A stretch of 64,000 nt of DNA from assembly GCA_951828585.1 (NCBI GenBank), contig OX639991.1, positions 3,318,576-3,382,575 on the forward strand, written 5' to 3'. Within the stretch, counting starts at the first letter, position 1. Each line of letters begins with the position of its first letter. A model generated the notes under the pieces. The model made no database searches, had not been told where the DNA came from, and saw only the letters and a program-made list of their open reading frames with translations. Both the position numbers and the translations under genes were made by a program. This document shows positions 18,436 through 26,455 of the stretch, in pieces. Origin of the DNA: Longimicrobiales bacterium. Lineage in GTDB: Bacteria; Gemmatimonadota; Gemmatimonadetes; Longimicrobiales; Gaopeijiaceae.

Positions 18436-20026
18436 GCCGCTCCGCCAAAGAGGGGTCCGGCGCCACGAACACCGTCTGAACCCGGTCCGGAATCACCGCG
18501 CCGGGCGCTGCCCCCCGTGGCTTCCGCACCCATTTGCGACGGGTCCAGTCCACCGGGACGGTGCCCGAAGCCCTGGCGCCCGAGTGGTTGGCCGCGAGGA
18601 CCGCAGCCTCGTTCAGGTCGGCAGCCGGGGGGCGCTCGGGACGCGTCCAGCGCAGGATCACGTGCGCGCCGGCCGCGTGGCGGGCGTGGAGCCAGACGTC
18701 CATGGGGCGGGAGTGGTGGAAGGTGAGGTCGTCGTTGTGCCGGGCGCCGCGACCGACGCGGATTTCCAGGCCGCCGGAGCTGGTGTGGGAGCGGTAGGGA
18801 AGGGTGGGGGATTCGTGGCCGGATCGTGACCGGGGGGACGGCGGGGGGGTGATAGCGTCGAGCTCTCCGGGGGACAGGTCGCCGTGTTGGTGGCGTTCGC
18901 GCAGGGTGGCGATGCGCGCGAGCTCTTCCTCGGTTGCGTTGATGCGGTGGGGAAGCGTGGCCGCGCCCCGTTCGAGGCGGGTGGCCCGGCGGAAGAGCGC
19001 GTTGGCGTGCTCCTGTGGCCTCTGCCGCGGATCCATCTGAATGACATGCCGGGCCCCGTCGAAGCCGGTGAGGGTGACTTCCGTCGCGCCGCGCTCGATG
19101 AGGTGGAGGGAGGACAGAATGAGCGCGCCTTCCTCGCGCAGCCGGTCGGCTGACGCAGTCTTCTCCAGTTGGGTGCGGAGGCGCTTCAGCTTTCGTTTCA
19201 GGCGGCGGGACTCCGCGGTGAGCAGGCGGGCAACCTGTCCGGTGGCGGGCGGCCTCGCCTCTTCGCCCGCGCCCCGAATCGTTGCCATCGCCTCAAGCAG
19301 GCTCTCCACCGTCTCGGCCCGGCTGCCACCCAGGCGCCACGGATACGGTTGCAAGCGGGAACCCCGGCGGATCAGATGCGGAGATACTTCCGCGCCGGAC
19401 GCCATGCGGCGCCACAGCCGGAATCCCTCCTCCCGGCCTGGCGCATCCAGCAGCGCCCCCACATTGAGCCCCGACGTGTGCGCCACATTCGCCAGCAGCG
19501 CCGCGCGCGCATCCCCCTCCCCCAACCCCTCCACCAACCCACGCCACCCCACCCCGTCCACCTCGCGCCGCGCCCGCCCCGACGCCCCGCCCGGCGGCAC
19601 CCACGGCTGCCCGATTCGCAACACCTGTCCCTTCACGCTCCGCAACCGCTTCCGCACGCGGAGGTCCGGCCCATCGGCGTAGACCGCATTCCAGCGGTTG
19701 GTCGCGAGTTCCAGGATGAGCGACGGGTTCGGCTTCCTGCCCCGCACCCGCCGGAAGCGCATCACCAGGACGCGCTCGTCCCACAGGGCCTCCACCTCGG
19801 CCAGGACGGCCGGCAGCGGCTCGGCGTCCCGCTCCGGCTCCATCGCCGGTTCCACCACCACCACTCCCCGGTTCGCCGACAGGTCCGCCACCAGCGTCGC
19901 GTCGCGAAAGTACACGACCACCTCCCGTTCCTCCCGGCGAAACGACACGGCCCGCGCCCGCGCTCCGCGCAGCCGCCCGCGCAGCTCGTCCGCGACCGCG
20001 CGGGTAAGACAGGAGTCCCAGATCAT
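18401..20026 (-). CDS. rqcH: RqcH-like NFACT family protein
   Basis: 541 residues. NFACT proteins bind peptidyl-tRNA-obstructed 50S subunits and in bacteria add alanine tails (RqcH). Order: NFACT-N (MIWDSCLTRAVADELRGRLR onward), a helical middle with a coiled coil (LTAESRRLKRKLKRLRTQLE), and NFACT-R near the C-terminus (GARHNDDLTFHHSRPMDVWL, then HVIL and LAANHSGA). ATG 20026 fits the family start; an upstream in-frame start (20149) would add unrelated residues. Confidence 0.85.
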   Translation of the reverse strand: MIWDSCLTRAVADELRGRLRGARARAVSFRREEREVVVYFRDATLVADLSANRGVVVVEPAMEPERDAEPLPAVLAEVEALWDERVLVMRFRRVRGRKPNPSLILELATNRWNAVYADGPDLRVRKRLRSVKGQVLRIGQPWVPPGGASGRARREVDGVGWRGLVEGLGEGDARAALLANVAHTSGLNVGALLDAPGREEGFRLWRRMASGAEVSPHLIRRGSRLQPYPWRLGGSRAETVESLLEAMATIRGAGEEARPPATGQVARLLTAESRRLKRKLKRLRTQLEKTASADRLREEGALILSSLHLIERGATEVTLTGFDGARHVIQMDPRQRPQEHANALFRRATRLERGAATLPHRINATEEELARIATLRERHQHGDLSPGELDAITPPPSPRSRSGHESPTLPYRSHTSSGGLEIRVGRGARHNDDLTFHHSRPMDVWLHARHAAGAHVILRWTRPERPPAADLNEAAVLAANHSGARASGTVPVDWTRRKWVRKPRGAAPGAVIPDRVQTVFVAPDPSLAERLSESGLRSGSP

Positions 20027-20247
20027 GTTGCCGTTGCCTTGCCGTGAGCCATGTGCACCCTCCGGACGCCCGGTGGGTCGCGCAGACAGTAGAAGAATCG
20101 TCCCGGGCGGATCTGTCCACGGGCTACCGGCCCCGGCTCCAATCGACACCCACCGGATTGGTTACCTTTCTGTCGCCGGATCAGTGGCCCGACGCGGACC
20201 CCCGGCTCCAGTGATTTCACACGCCAACGGTCGGTAGCGGATTCGCG

Positions 20248-20730
20248 ATGCGCCGTTTCTTCAAACCTGCTCTTCTGGTCTCCGTCACAGGGGCGATGCT
20301 GCTCCTCCTCGCGTCCGGTCTGGGGCAGTGGATTCCCGACGATACCACGCCCGCCGGCGACGTCATCCTCTCTCCCGGCATATCTCCGGGCACGGCACGC
20401 ATCACGGTGGAGGTGCGCAACGCCGGCGGAGTCGACGGTATGGCGCGCACGGCGACCGATCATCTCCGCGGTGCGGGCTTCGACGTGGTTGGCATCGGCA
20501 ACGCCGCCAGCTTCGATCAGGAGGAATCGGTGGTGATCGACCGCGTGGGCAAGCCGGAAACCGCGGCCGATGTGGCGCGCGCGCTGGGTATCGACAGCGT
20601 GAGGAGCGAGCCGGATCCAAACCTTTTCGTCGACGTGACCGTACGGCTGGGTTCGGATTGGGCGGCTCCGTGGCGGCCCGCGCCGGCATGGCCGCGGCGG
20701 CCGGGAACAGACAGGGGAGACGAACGCTAG
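20248..20730 (+). CDS. LytR C-terminal-domain membrane-anchored protein
   Basis: 160 residues with an N-terminal membrane anchor (LLVSVTGAMLLLLASGLG) and a LytR_C-like domain, ITVEVRNAGGVDGMARTATD through GFDVVGIGNA. There is no LytR-CpsA-Psr catalytic domain. In other bacteria such domains sit in envelope proteins. It is followed three bases later by the second signal peptidase gene, so the two probably form an operon. The Pro/Trp/Arg-rich last 20 residues are not conserved-looking. Confidence 0.7.
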   Translation: MRRFFKPALLVSVTGAMLLLLASGLGQWIPDDTTPAGDVILSPGISPGTARITVEVRNAGGVDGMARTATDHLRGAGFDVVGIGNAASFDQEESVVIDRVGKPETAADVARALGIDSVRSEPDPNLFVDVTVRLGSDWAAPWRPAPAWPRRPGTDRGDER

Positions 20731-20732
20731 CC

Positions 20733-21542
20733 ATGGGCAGAAGGCGAACCGGAAAGAGGAGAGGGGGCTCCGCCGCGAAAGGGCGGAAAGCCCGGGAACG
20801 CAAGGCCGGCACGGGGACCGGGAGCACGGGCGGCAACGACAAGAACGCGAAGCGCGGGGGCGACGGGGAACGTTCAAGGGGAGGGGAATGGACGAGGGCC
20901 ATCATGCTCGCCCTGGTCCTCTTCTTCGTCCTTCGCCTCTTCATCATCCAGACCTTCGTCATCACCTCCGGGTCGATGGAGAACACCCTTCTGGTGGGCG
21001 ATTTTCTGGTGGTCAACCGGGCCGCGATCGGTTCCCGCGTACCGTTTACCGACATCCGCATCCCCGGGTACTCCGAGCCCCGGCGCGGCGACGTCCTGGT
21101 CTTCGACCCCCATCACGAAGAGAACATGACGCTGGTCAAGCGGCTCGTCGGGATGCCGGGCGACACGCTGGAAATGCGCGACAAGGTCCTCTACCTGAAC
21201 GGCGAGCCCCAGGACGAGCCGTATGTGGTGACGACCCAGGCCCGCGACGCACCCGACCCGATCATGCTCTGGCAGCGTGAACACCTGGTCGGCGGCGCCC
21301 GCGACGACTACCGGCCGTCGCGCGACAACTGGGGCCCGATCGCCATCCCGCCCGACTACTACTTCATGCTCGGGGACAACCGCGACTCAAGCCTCGATTC
21401 GCGCTATTGGGGGCTGCTCGAGGGATGGCGTTTCGAGGGCCGCGCGGTGGCCATCTACTTCTCTTATAACCGGGGGTCGGCGCGGCCGTTTCCGTGGGTT
21501 CGGGAGATTCGCGGGAGCCGGATCGGGGACCGGATCCGGTAG
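20733..21542 (+). CDS. lepB: Signal peptidase I
   Basis: 269 residues with a Gly/Arg/Lys-rich cytoplasmic leader (1-52), a membrane segment (AIMLALVLFFVLRLFIIQ), catalytic S81 (TSGSMENTL) and K136 (LVKRLVGMPGD), and the standard box GDNRDSSLDSRYWG. It cleaves signal peptides from secreted precursors at the outer face of the membrane. Nearly the same architecture as 17647-18435, including the unusual inserted segment LWQRE..LVGGARDDY.P. ATG 20733 follows the preceding stop directly. Confidence 0.92.
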   Translation: MGRRRTGKRRGGSAAKGRKARERKAGTGTGSTGGNDKNAKRGGDGERSRGGEWTRAIMLALVLFFVLRLFIIQTFVITSGSMENTLLVGDFLVVNRAAIGSRVPFTDIRIPGYSEPRRGDVLVFDPHHEENMTLVKRLVGMPGDTLEMRDKVLYLNGEPQDEPYVVTTQARDAPDPIMLWQREHLVGGARDDYRPSRDNWGPIAIPPDYYFMLGDNRDSSLDSRYWGLLEGWRFEGRAVAIYFSYNRGSARPFPWVREIRGSRIGDRIR

Positions 21543-21551
21543 GTTCTGGAA

Positions 21552-21588
21552 CCGGTCATCACGACCGCCGGTAGTAGGAGATGACCGG
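21552..21588. other. Inverted repeat after lepB
   Basis: CCGGTCATC and GATGACCGG form a perfect 9-bp stem with a 19-base loop, starting ten bases after the lepB stop. There is no T tail, so it may be a Rho-assisted end or mRNA-protecting hairpin rather than an intrinsic terminator. Confidence 0.4.
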
Positions 21589-21702
21589 CGGGACGCTGTC
21601 GGGGTGAAGGCAGCCGGGACTCGCCGGTCGGGCGCACGGCGTCGGCCGTGGTTTCGCCACTATGGCCATGGACCCATCATTCACACGGAAGGGGAGGTCA
21701 TC

Positions 21703-22389
21703 GTGAAGCGCATCCGCACAATTCCGCTGCTCCTGGTCTTCCTGCTTCTCTCCGCCGTACCACTCTCCGGTCAGTTTGCCGTCGGGTTCACTGTCGGACA
21801 GACGAATTCGACGGTTGCATCCAGCCGGCTGGGCGATCTGGAGCAGACGGGGCTCACGGGCTACACAACGGGGTTTTCCGCGACCCTGGACCTCCACCGG
21901 CATTTCGGGGTGACGGTCGGCCTGGCGAGGACGCAGAAGGGAGCGAGCTACGTTCTTCCCGGTTGGGCGGTCGACCGGCCGCGGCTCACGGAAGGCACAC
22001 TCAGCTACCAGCGCACCTACACCGAAATCTCGGTTCTGGCCCGGGCAATGGTGCCCCTGTGGGATCGGAAGGTGTCGGTCTACGCAATGGCGGGGCCTGC
22101 CGTCGACCTGTCGAACGGCTGTGAAGTGGAGTTCAAAGCCAGCATTGGACCGAGCTCCTACTCGATCACAGGTTTCCCCGATTGCCGCCTGCCCGACCAA
22201 CGGCGAGTCATCAGACTCGCGGAACAGTACGACCTGGGAGCCATCGGCGGGATCGGCGGCGATGTCGTGATCCCGTGGGGGATGAGGCTTTCCGCGGAAG
22301 TCCTGTACACCCTTGGTTTGAGGTCGGACGGTCTGAACTGCGAGGATGTCGAGAACCGCACGCGGACCCTTCAGTTCGGACTGGCGTAA
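21703..22389 (+). CDS. Outer-membrane beta-barrel protein (PorT-like)
   Basis: 228 residues with a signal peptide (VKRIRTIPLLLVFLLLSAVP..SGQ) and alternating hydrophobic strands ending in a barrel-like QFGLA. It resembles small 'outer membrane beta-barrel' proteins (OMP_b-brl_2/PorT): FAVGFTVGQTNSTVA, LDLHRHFGVTVGLARTQKG. GTG 21703 has GGGGAGG upstream. Substrate and role unknown. Confidence 0.7.
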   Translation: MKRIRTIPLLLVFLLLSAVPLSGQFAVGFTVGQTNSTVASSRLGDLEQTGLTGYTTGFSATLDLHRHFGVTVGLARTQKGASYVLPGWAVDRPRLTEGTLSYQRTYTEISVLARAMVPLWDRKVSVYAMAGPAVDLSNGCEVEFKASIGPSSYSITGFPDCRLPDQRRVIRLAEQYDLGAIGGIGGDVVIPWGMRLSAEVLYTLGLRSDGLNCEDVENRTRTLQFGLA

Positions 22390-22448
22390 CGCGTTTCGGT
22401 GACGGGGATGGCAGCCCGCGGACAAATCCCCGGGCAGTCGAGCGGGGA

Positions 22449-23510
22449 CTATCGGTGGATTCCGTGGCGCCTGGCCCGCAACTGGCCGCACGCTGCATCG
22501 ATATCGCGCCCCCGGGGCTCCCGGACCGCTGCGGGCACACCCGCCACCTCCAGCCGGTCGCGGAATTCCCGTACCCGTGACGGGTGGCTCGGCTTCCACT
22601 CCACGTAGGGGATGGGATTGAAGGGGATGAGGTTCACAAAGGCCTGCACGCGGTGCGCGAGCTCCGCCAGCGGCGCGATCAGGGCCGGATCGTCGTTCAC
22701 CTCTCGGATCATGGTGTACTCGAAGGTGATGCGGCGGCCGCCCTTGCGGTTGAACGCCTCCAGCGCCTTGATGAGCTGGTCGAGCGGGTAGCGCTTCTCG
22801 AGTGGGATCAGCTCGGCCCTGAGCTCGGTGACGGGTGCGTGTAGCGACAGCGCCAGGCGGAACTGCTCGGGCCGTTCGGCGAGCGCGGCGATCCCCGGTA
22901 TTACCCCAACGGTCGAAACGGTAATACGCCGAGCGCCGATCCCGTACCCCGCGTTGAGGATGGTCAGGGCGGGGAAGACGGCCTTGCGGTTGGCCAGCGG
23001 TTCCCCCATGCCCATGAACACCACGTTGGTGACGGGGCCGCGGTCGTGCTCGGCGGCCCAGCGCGCCGAGGCCCGGTACTGGCCGGCGATCTCGGCGGGC
23101 GAGAGCTGGCGGCCGAAGCCCGACCAGCCGGTGGCGCAGAAACGGCACTTGAGCGCGCAGCCGGCCTGCGACGAGATGCAGAGGGTGAGGCGGTGCCGCG
23201 TGGGAATGAGGACGCTTTCGACGACTTCGCCGCCCTGCAGGGCCCACAGATGCTTGACGGTGCCGTCGGAGGACTCCGAGACGGTGTCGACGGCGGGCTC
23301 GTCGAGGCGGAAGGAGTCGCCCAGCACGTCCCGTTCGGGAAGCGGCAGGTTGGTCATGTCGCCGAAGGAGCGGGCGTCGCCGCGGAAGAGCCACTCCTCG
23401 ATCTGGCGGGCCCGGTAGCCGGGCTGGCCGCGCTGCCGGACGTGTGCCGTCAGCGTCTCGCGCAACTCGGGCGGGGTCATTCCCAGGAGGTTTGGGCGAT
23501 CGGGGCTCAT
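22449..23510 (-). CDS. rlmN: 23S rRNA A2503 / tRNA A37 C2-methyltransferase RlmN
   Basis: The 353-residue radical-SAM enzyme has CxxxCxxC in SQAGCALKCRFCATGW, plus VVFMGMGEPLANRK and TVSTVGVIPGI. The C-terminal methyl-accepting Cys is in AACGQL. It methylates C2 of A2503 in 23S rRNA and A37 in tRNA. ATG 23510 (MSPDRPNLLGMTPPEL) fits the family better than an in-frame upstream start. Divergent from aspS. Confidence 0.93.
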   Translation of the reverse strand: MSPDRPNLLGMTPPELRETLTAHVRQRGQPGYRARQIEEWLFRGDARSFGDMTNLPLPERDVLGDSFRLDEPAVDTVSESSDGTVKHLWALQGGEVVESVLIPTRHRLTLCISSQAGCALKCRFCATGWSGFGRQLSPAEIAGQYRASARWAAEHDRGPVTNVVFMGMGEPLANRKAVFPALTILNAGYGIGARRITVSTVGVIPGIAALAERPEQFRLALSLHAPVTELRAELIPLEKRYPLDQLIKALEAFNRKGGRRITFEYTMIREVNDDPALIAPLAELAHRVQAFVNLIPFNPIPYVEWKPSHPSRVREFRDRLEVAGVPAAVREPRGRDIDAACGQLRARRHGIHR

Positions 23511-23705
23511 GGGCGCGGGGTGGCCTTGCAGCGGGGCTGAACAACCCGCGGGACAGAACCTCTCGGTGGTTCGCGCGGATTTGTACACGGACTGTTAAGT
23601 TTAGCGCGAGAACACGTCCGGCGCCGCTGTGACCGCCGTCGGCCGGCAACCCCATGGCCTCCCGGAGACGGTCAGTTGCCCACAACCGAAACAACCGCGA
23701 CCACT

Positions 23706-25457
23706 ATGCGCACCTGCGGTGCCGGTCGCGTCACGCTGGATGCGGCGGGCCGCGAGGTCCATGTCGCGGGATGGGTGCACCGTCGGCGTGACCTGGGCGG
23801 ACTGGTGTTCATCGACCTGCGCGACCGGTCGGGCATGCTGCAGTTATCGGTGGGCCCGGGCTGGTCCTCGCCGGAAGCGTTGGAGACGGTGCGTGGGCTG
23901 GGTCCCGAAGACGTGATCGCGGTAGGCGGAGTCGTCGCCGCACGGCCGGAAACGGCGCGCAACCCTGACATGGCCACGGGCGACGTGGAGGTCCAGGCCA
24001 CCGAGCTGGAAGTCCTCAACAAGGCCCGCACGCCGGAGATTCCCGTCTACCTTCCCCCCGAGGAGGAGCTGCCTTCGGAGAAGCTGCGGCTGCGCCACCG
24101 CGTCCTCGACCTGCGCCGTCGCGACCTGCAGTCCAGGTTGGCGCTGCGCCACCGTCTCATGCTGGCGGTGCGGAATTACTTCGACCGGCAGGGATTCCTC
24201 GAGATCGAGACGCCGATCCTGACCAAGCCCACGCCCGAGGGGGCGCGCGACTTCCTGGTTCCCAGCCGGATGCACCGGGGCGAGTTCTTCGCGCTGCCGC
24301 AGAGTCCGCAGATCTACAAGCAGCTGCTCATGATTGCCGGCTTCGATCGCTACATGCAGATCGCGCGCTGCTTTCGCGACGAAGATCTGCGCGCGGACCG
24401 CCAGCCGGAGTTTACCCAGATCGACGTCGAAGCTTCGTTCGTGGAGCCGGAGGACATCTACGGGTGGTGCGAAGGACTCATGGCAGAGCTGGCGGAGCTG
24501 GCCGGGATCGAGGCGCCGACGCCATTCACCCGGCTGACCTACCACGAGGCCATGGGGCGCTTCGGCTGCGACCGGCCCGACCTGCGGTACGAACTCAGAA
24601 TCCGCGACTTCACCCCGGTGCTCGGGGAGATGGAGTCGAACATTCTGCGCGGCGCGGTGGCCAGCGGGGGAAGGATCCGCGGGTTCGGCCTCGAAGGGGG
24701 TGCGCGTCTCTCCCGGAAACAGATCCTCGCGATCGAGGCGGCGGCAAAGGCGGCGGGCGCACCCGGCCTCCTCTGGGCGAAGATCACCGAAGACGGCGCC
24801 ACCGGTCCCCTGGGCCGGTTCTTCCAGGACGATACCCGCGCAAGGCTCCGTTTCGCCGCGGGCGACCTCCTCGTCGCGGCCGCCGGACCCGATCGCACCA
24901 CCTCTCCCGCCCTGGACGCCACCCGCGCCGCCGCCATCGAGGCCCTGGCGCTGCCCCGCACCACCGAGCACGCGTGGCTGTGGGTGACCGGCTTCCCCGT
25001 CTTCGAAGAGACCGACGACGGTTCGCTGGCCGCCAACCACCACCCCTTCGTGCAACCTCACGCTGCAGATGCGCATCTCCTTGATTCAGAACCGCTTGCG
25101 GTGCGTGGTCTCGCGTACGATCTCGTCTACAACGGCACCGAGTTGGGTTCCGGCAGCGTCCGTATCCACGACGCGTCCCTGCAGACCCGCATCCTGTCCA
25201 TGCTTGGGCTGGAACCGGACGAGATCAGGGCCAAGTTCGGCTTCCTCATCCGGGCGCTCGGTTCGGGAGCTCCGCCGCACGGGGGGATTGCGCTGGGGAT
25301 GGACCGGCTCGTGGCCTGCTTCTCGGGGGGTGGCAGCCTGCGCGACGTGATCGCGTTTCCCAAGACGACGGCGGCGCGGGCCAGCTTCGAGGGGGCGCCG
25401 TCCCCGGTTGTGGCTGCGGAACTGGCAGCACTGGGAGTCTCCGTGGAGGACAAGTAA
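23706..25457 (+). CDS. aspS: Aspartyl-tRNA synthetase
   Basis: 583 residues from ATG 23706 (an in-frame TTG at 23676 would add ten). Anticodon-binding OB fold: VHVAGWVHRRRDLGG. Class II motif 1 is near YFDRQGFLEIETPILTKPTP; motif 2 is ARCFRDEDLRADRQPEFTQID; motif 3 is GIALGMDRLVAC. A bacterial GAD insertion is present. RRDLGG carries Leu where non-discriminating enzymes often have His, which hints at a discriminating enzyme; this is inference. The stop overlaps the phoH start (TAATG). Confidence 0.95.
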   Translation: MRTCGAGRVTLDAAGREVHVAGWVHRRRDLGGLVFIDLRDRSGMLQLSVGPGWSSPEALETVRGLGPEDVIAVGGVVAARPETARNPDMATGDVEVQATELEVLNKARTPEIPVYLPPEEELPSEKLRLRHRVLDLRRRDLQSRLALRHRLMLAVRNYFDRQGFLEIETPILTKPTPEGARDFLVPSRMHRGEFFALPQSPQIYKQLLMIAGFDRYMQIARCFRDEDLRADRQPEFTQIDVEASFVEPEDIYGWCEGLMAELAELAGIEAPTPFTRLTYHEAMGRFGCDRPDLRYELRIRDFTPVLGEMESNILRGAVASGGRIRGFGLEGGARLSRKQILAIEAAAKAAGAPGLLWAKITEDGATGPLGRFFQDDTRARLRFAAGDLLVAAAGPDRTTSPALDATRAAAIEALALPRTTEHAWLWVTGFPVFEETDDGSLAANHHPFVQPHAADAHLLDSEPLAVRGLAYDLVYNGTELGSGSVRIHDASLQTRILSMLGLEPDEIRAKFGFLIRALGSGAPPHGGIALGMDRLVACFSGGGSLRDVIAFPKTTAARASFEGAPSPVVAAELAALGVSVEDK

Positions 25458-26455
25458 TGACGAGTGCGACCATGGTGGAACACCACCTCAACGCCGAAGG
25501 GGCCGACCAGTTCATCCTGGCTGGAGTGGGGGACGCGAACTTCCGCGAGCTGGAGTCGCTCTTCGGCGTGAAGGTCGTGCTGCGCGGCGACAGCGTCCGG
25601 CTCGCGGGTGAGCTGGAGTCGGTGTCGGATTCGGCCCGGGTGGTGGAACACATGATCGAGCTGGCCCGGCTGGGGAGGCCGTTTCGCGCCCCCGACGTGG
25701 CCCGCTTCGCCGCCAGCCTCGAGACGCGCGAGGGACCGGATATCCGCAGCGACGACGAACGGCTGCGCATCACGGTGCCGGGATCGGGCCGCACCATCGT
25801 GCCGCGCTCCGAGGGGCAGCGGAGCTACATGCAGGCCATGGAGGACTCCGACATCGTGATCTCGATCGGGCCGGCGGGGACGGGGAAGACGTATCTGGCC
25901 GTGGCCCGCGCGGTGGACGAGCTGTTCCGGAAGCGGGTGCGGCGGATCATTCTGGCCCGGCCGGCGGTCGAGGCGGGCGAGAATCTGGGGTTCCTTCCGG
26001 GCGACCTGCAGGAAAAGGTCGACCCCTACCTGCGCCCCCTCTACGACGCACTCGAAGACATGATGCCGCCATCGCGGGTGCGGCGCGGGGTCGCCGAGCG
26101 CACCATCGAGATCGCGCCGCTGGCGTACATGCGCGGCCGCACCCTCTCCGACGCCTTCGTGATCCTCGACGAGGCACAGAACGCCACCGCGGCCCAGATG
26201 AAGATGTTCCTGACGCGTATCGGGGTGAACTCGCGGGTCGTGATCACGGGCGACAAGACGCAGATCGATCTCCCCCGGTCCCAGGTCTCGGGGCTCATCC
26301 AGGTGGAGGAGATCCTGATGGAGGTGGACGGGATCGAATTCGTCTACCTGGACGAGCGTGACGTCACCCGTCACCGCCTCGTGAAGCAGATCGTCCGCGC
26401 CTACGCCGCCGCGGACGAGCGCCAGGATGGTGGCCGCGACCATGAGGCGCCGTAG
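25457..26455 (+). CDS. phoH: PhoH family ATPase
   Basis: 332 residues with Walker A SIGPAGTGKTYLAVARAV and Walker B AFVILDEAQNAT. The RIILARPAVEAGENLGFLPG block and a C-terminal VITGDKTQIDLP are typical of PhoH/PhoL. The N-terminal part (about 1-90) contains the KH-like segment of long PhoH forms. In many bacteria it lies next to ybeY, as here two genes away, which supports a role in RNA or ribosome metabolism. Confidence 0.92.
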   Translation: MTSATMVEHHLNAEGADQFILAGVGDANFRELESLFGVKVVLRGDSVRLAGELESVSDSARVVEHMIELARLGRPFRAPDVARFAASLETREGPDIRSDDERLRITVPGSGRTIVPRSEGQRSYMQAMEDSDIVISIGPAGTGKTYLAVARAVDELFRKRVRRIILARPAVEAGENLGFLPGDLQEKVDPYLRPLYDALEDMMPPSRVRRGVAERTIEIAPLAYMRGRTLSDAFVILDEAQNATAAQMKMFLTRIGVNSRVVITGDKTQIDLPRSQVSGLIQVEEILMEVDGIEFVYLDERDVTRHRLVKQIVRAYAAADERQDGGRDHEAP

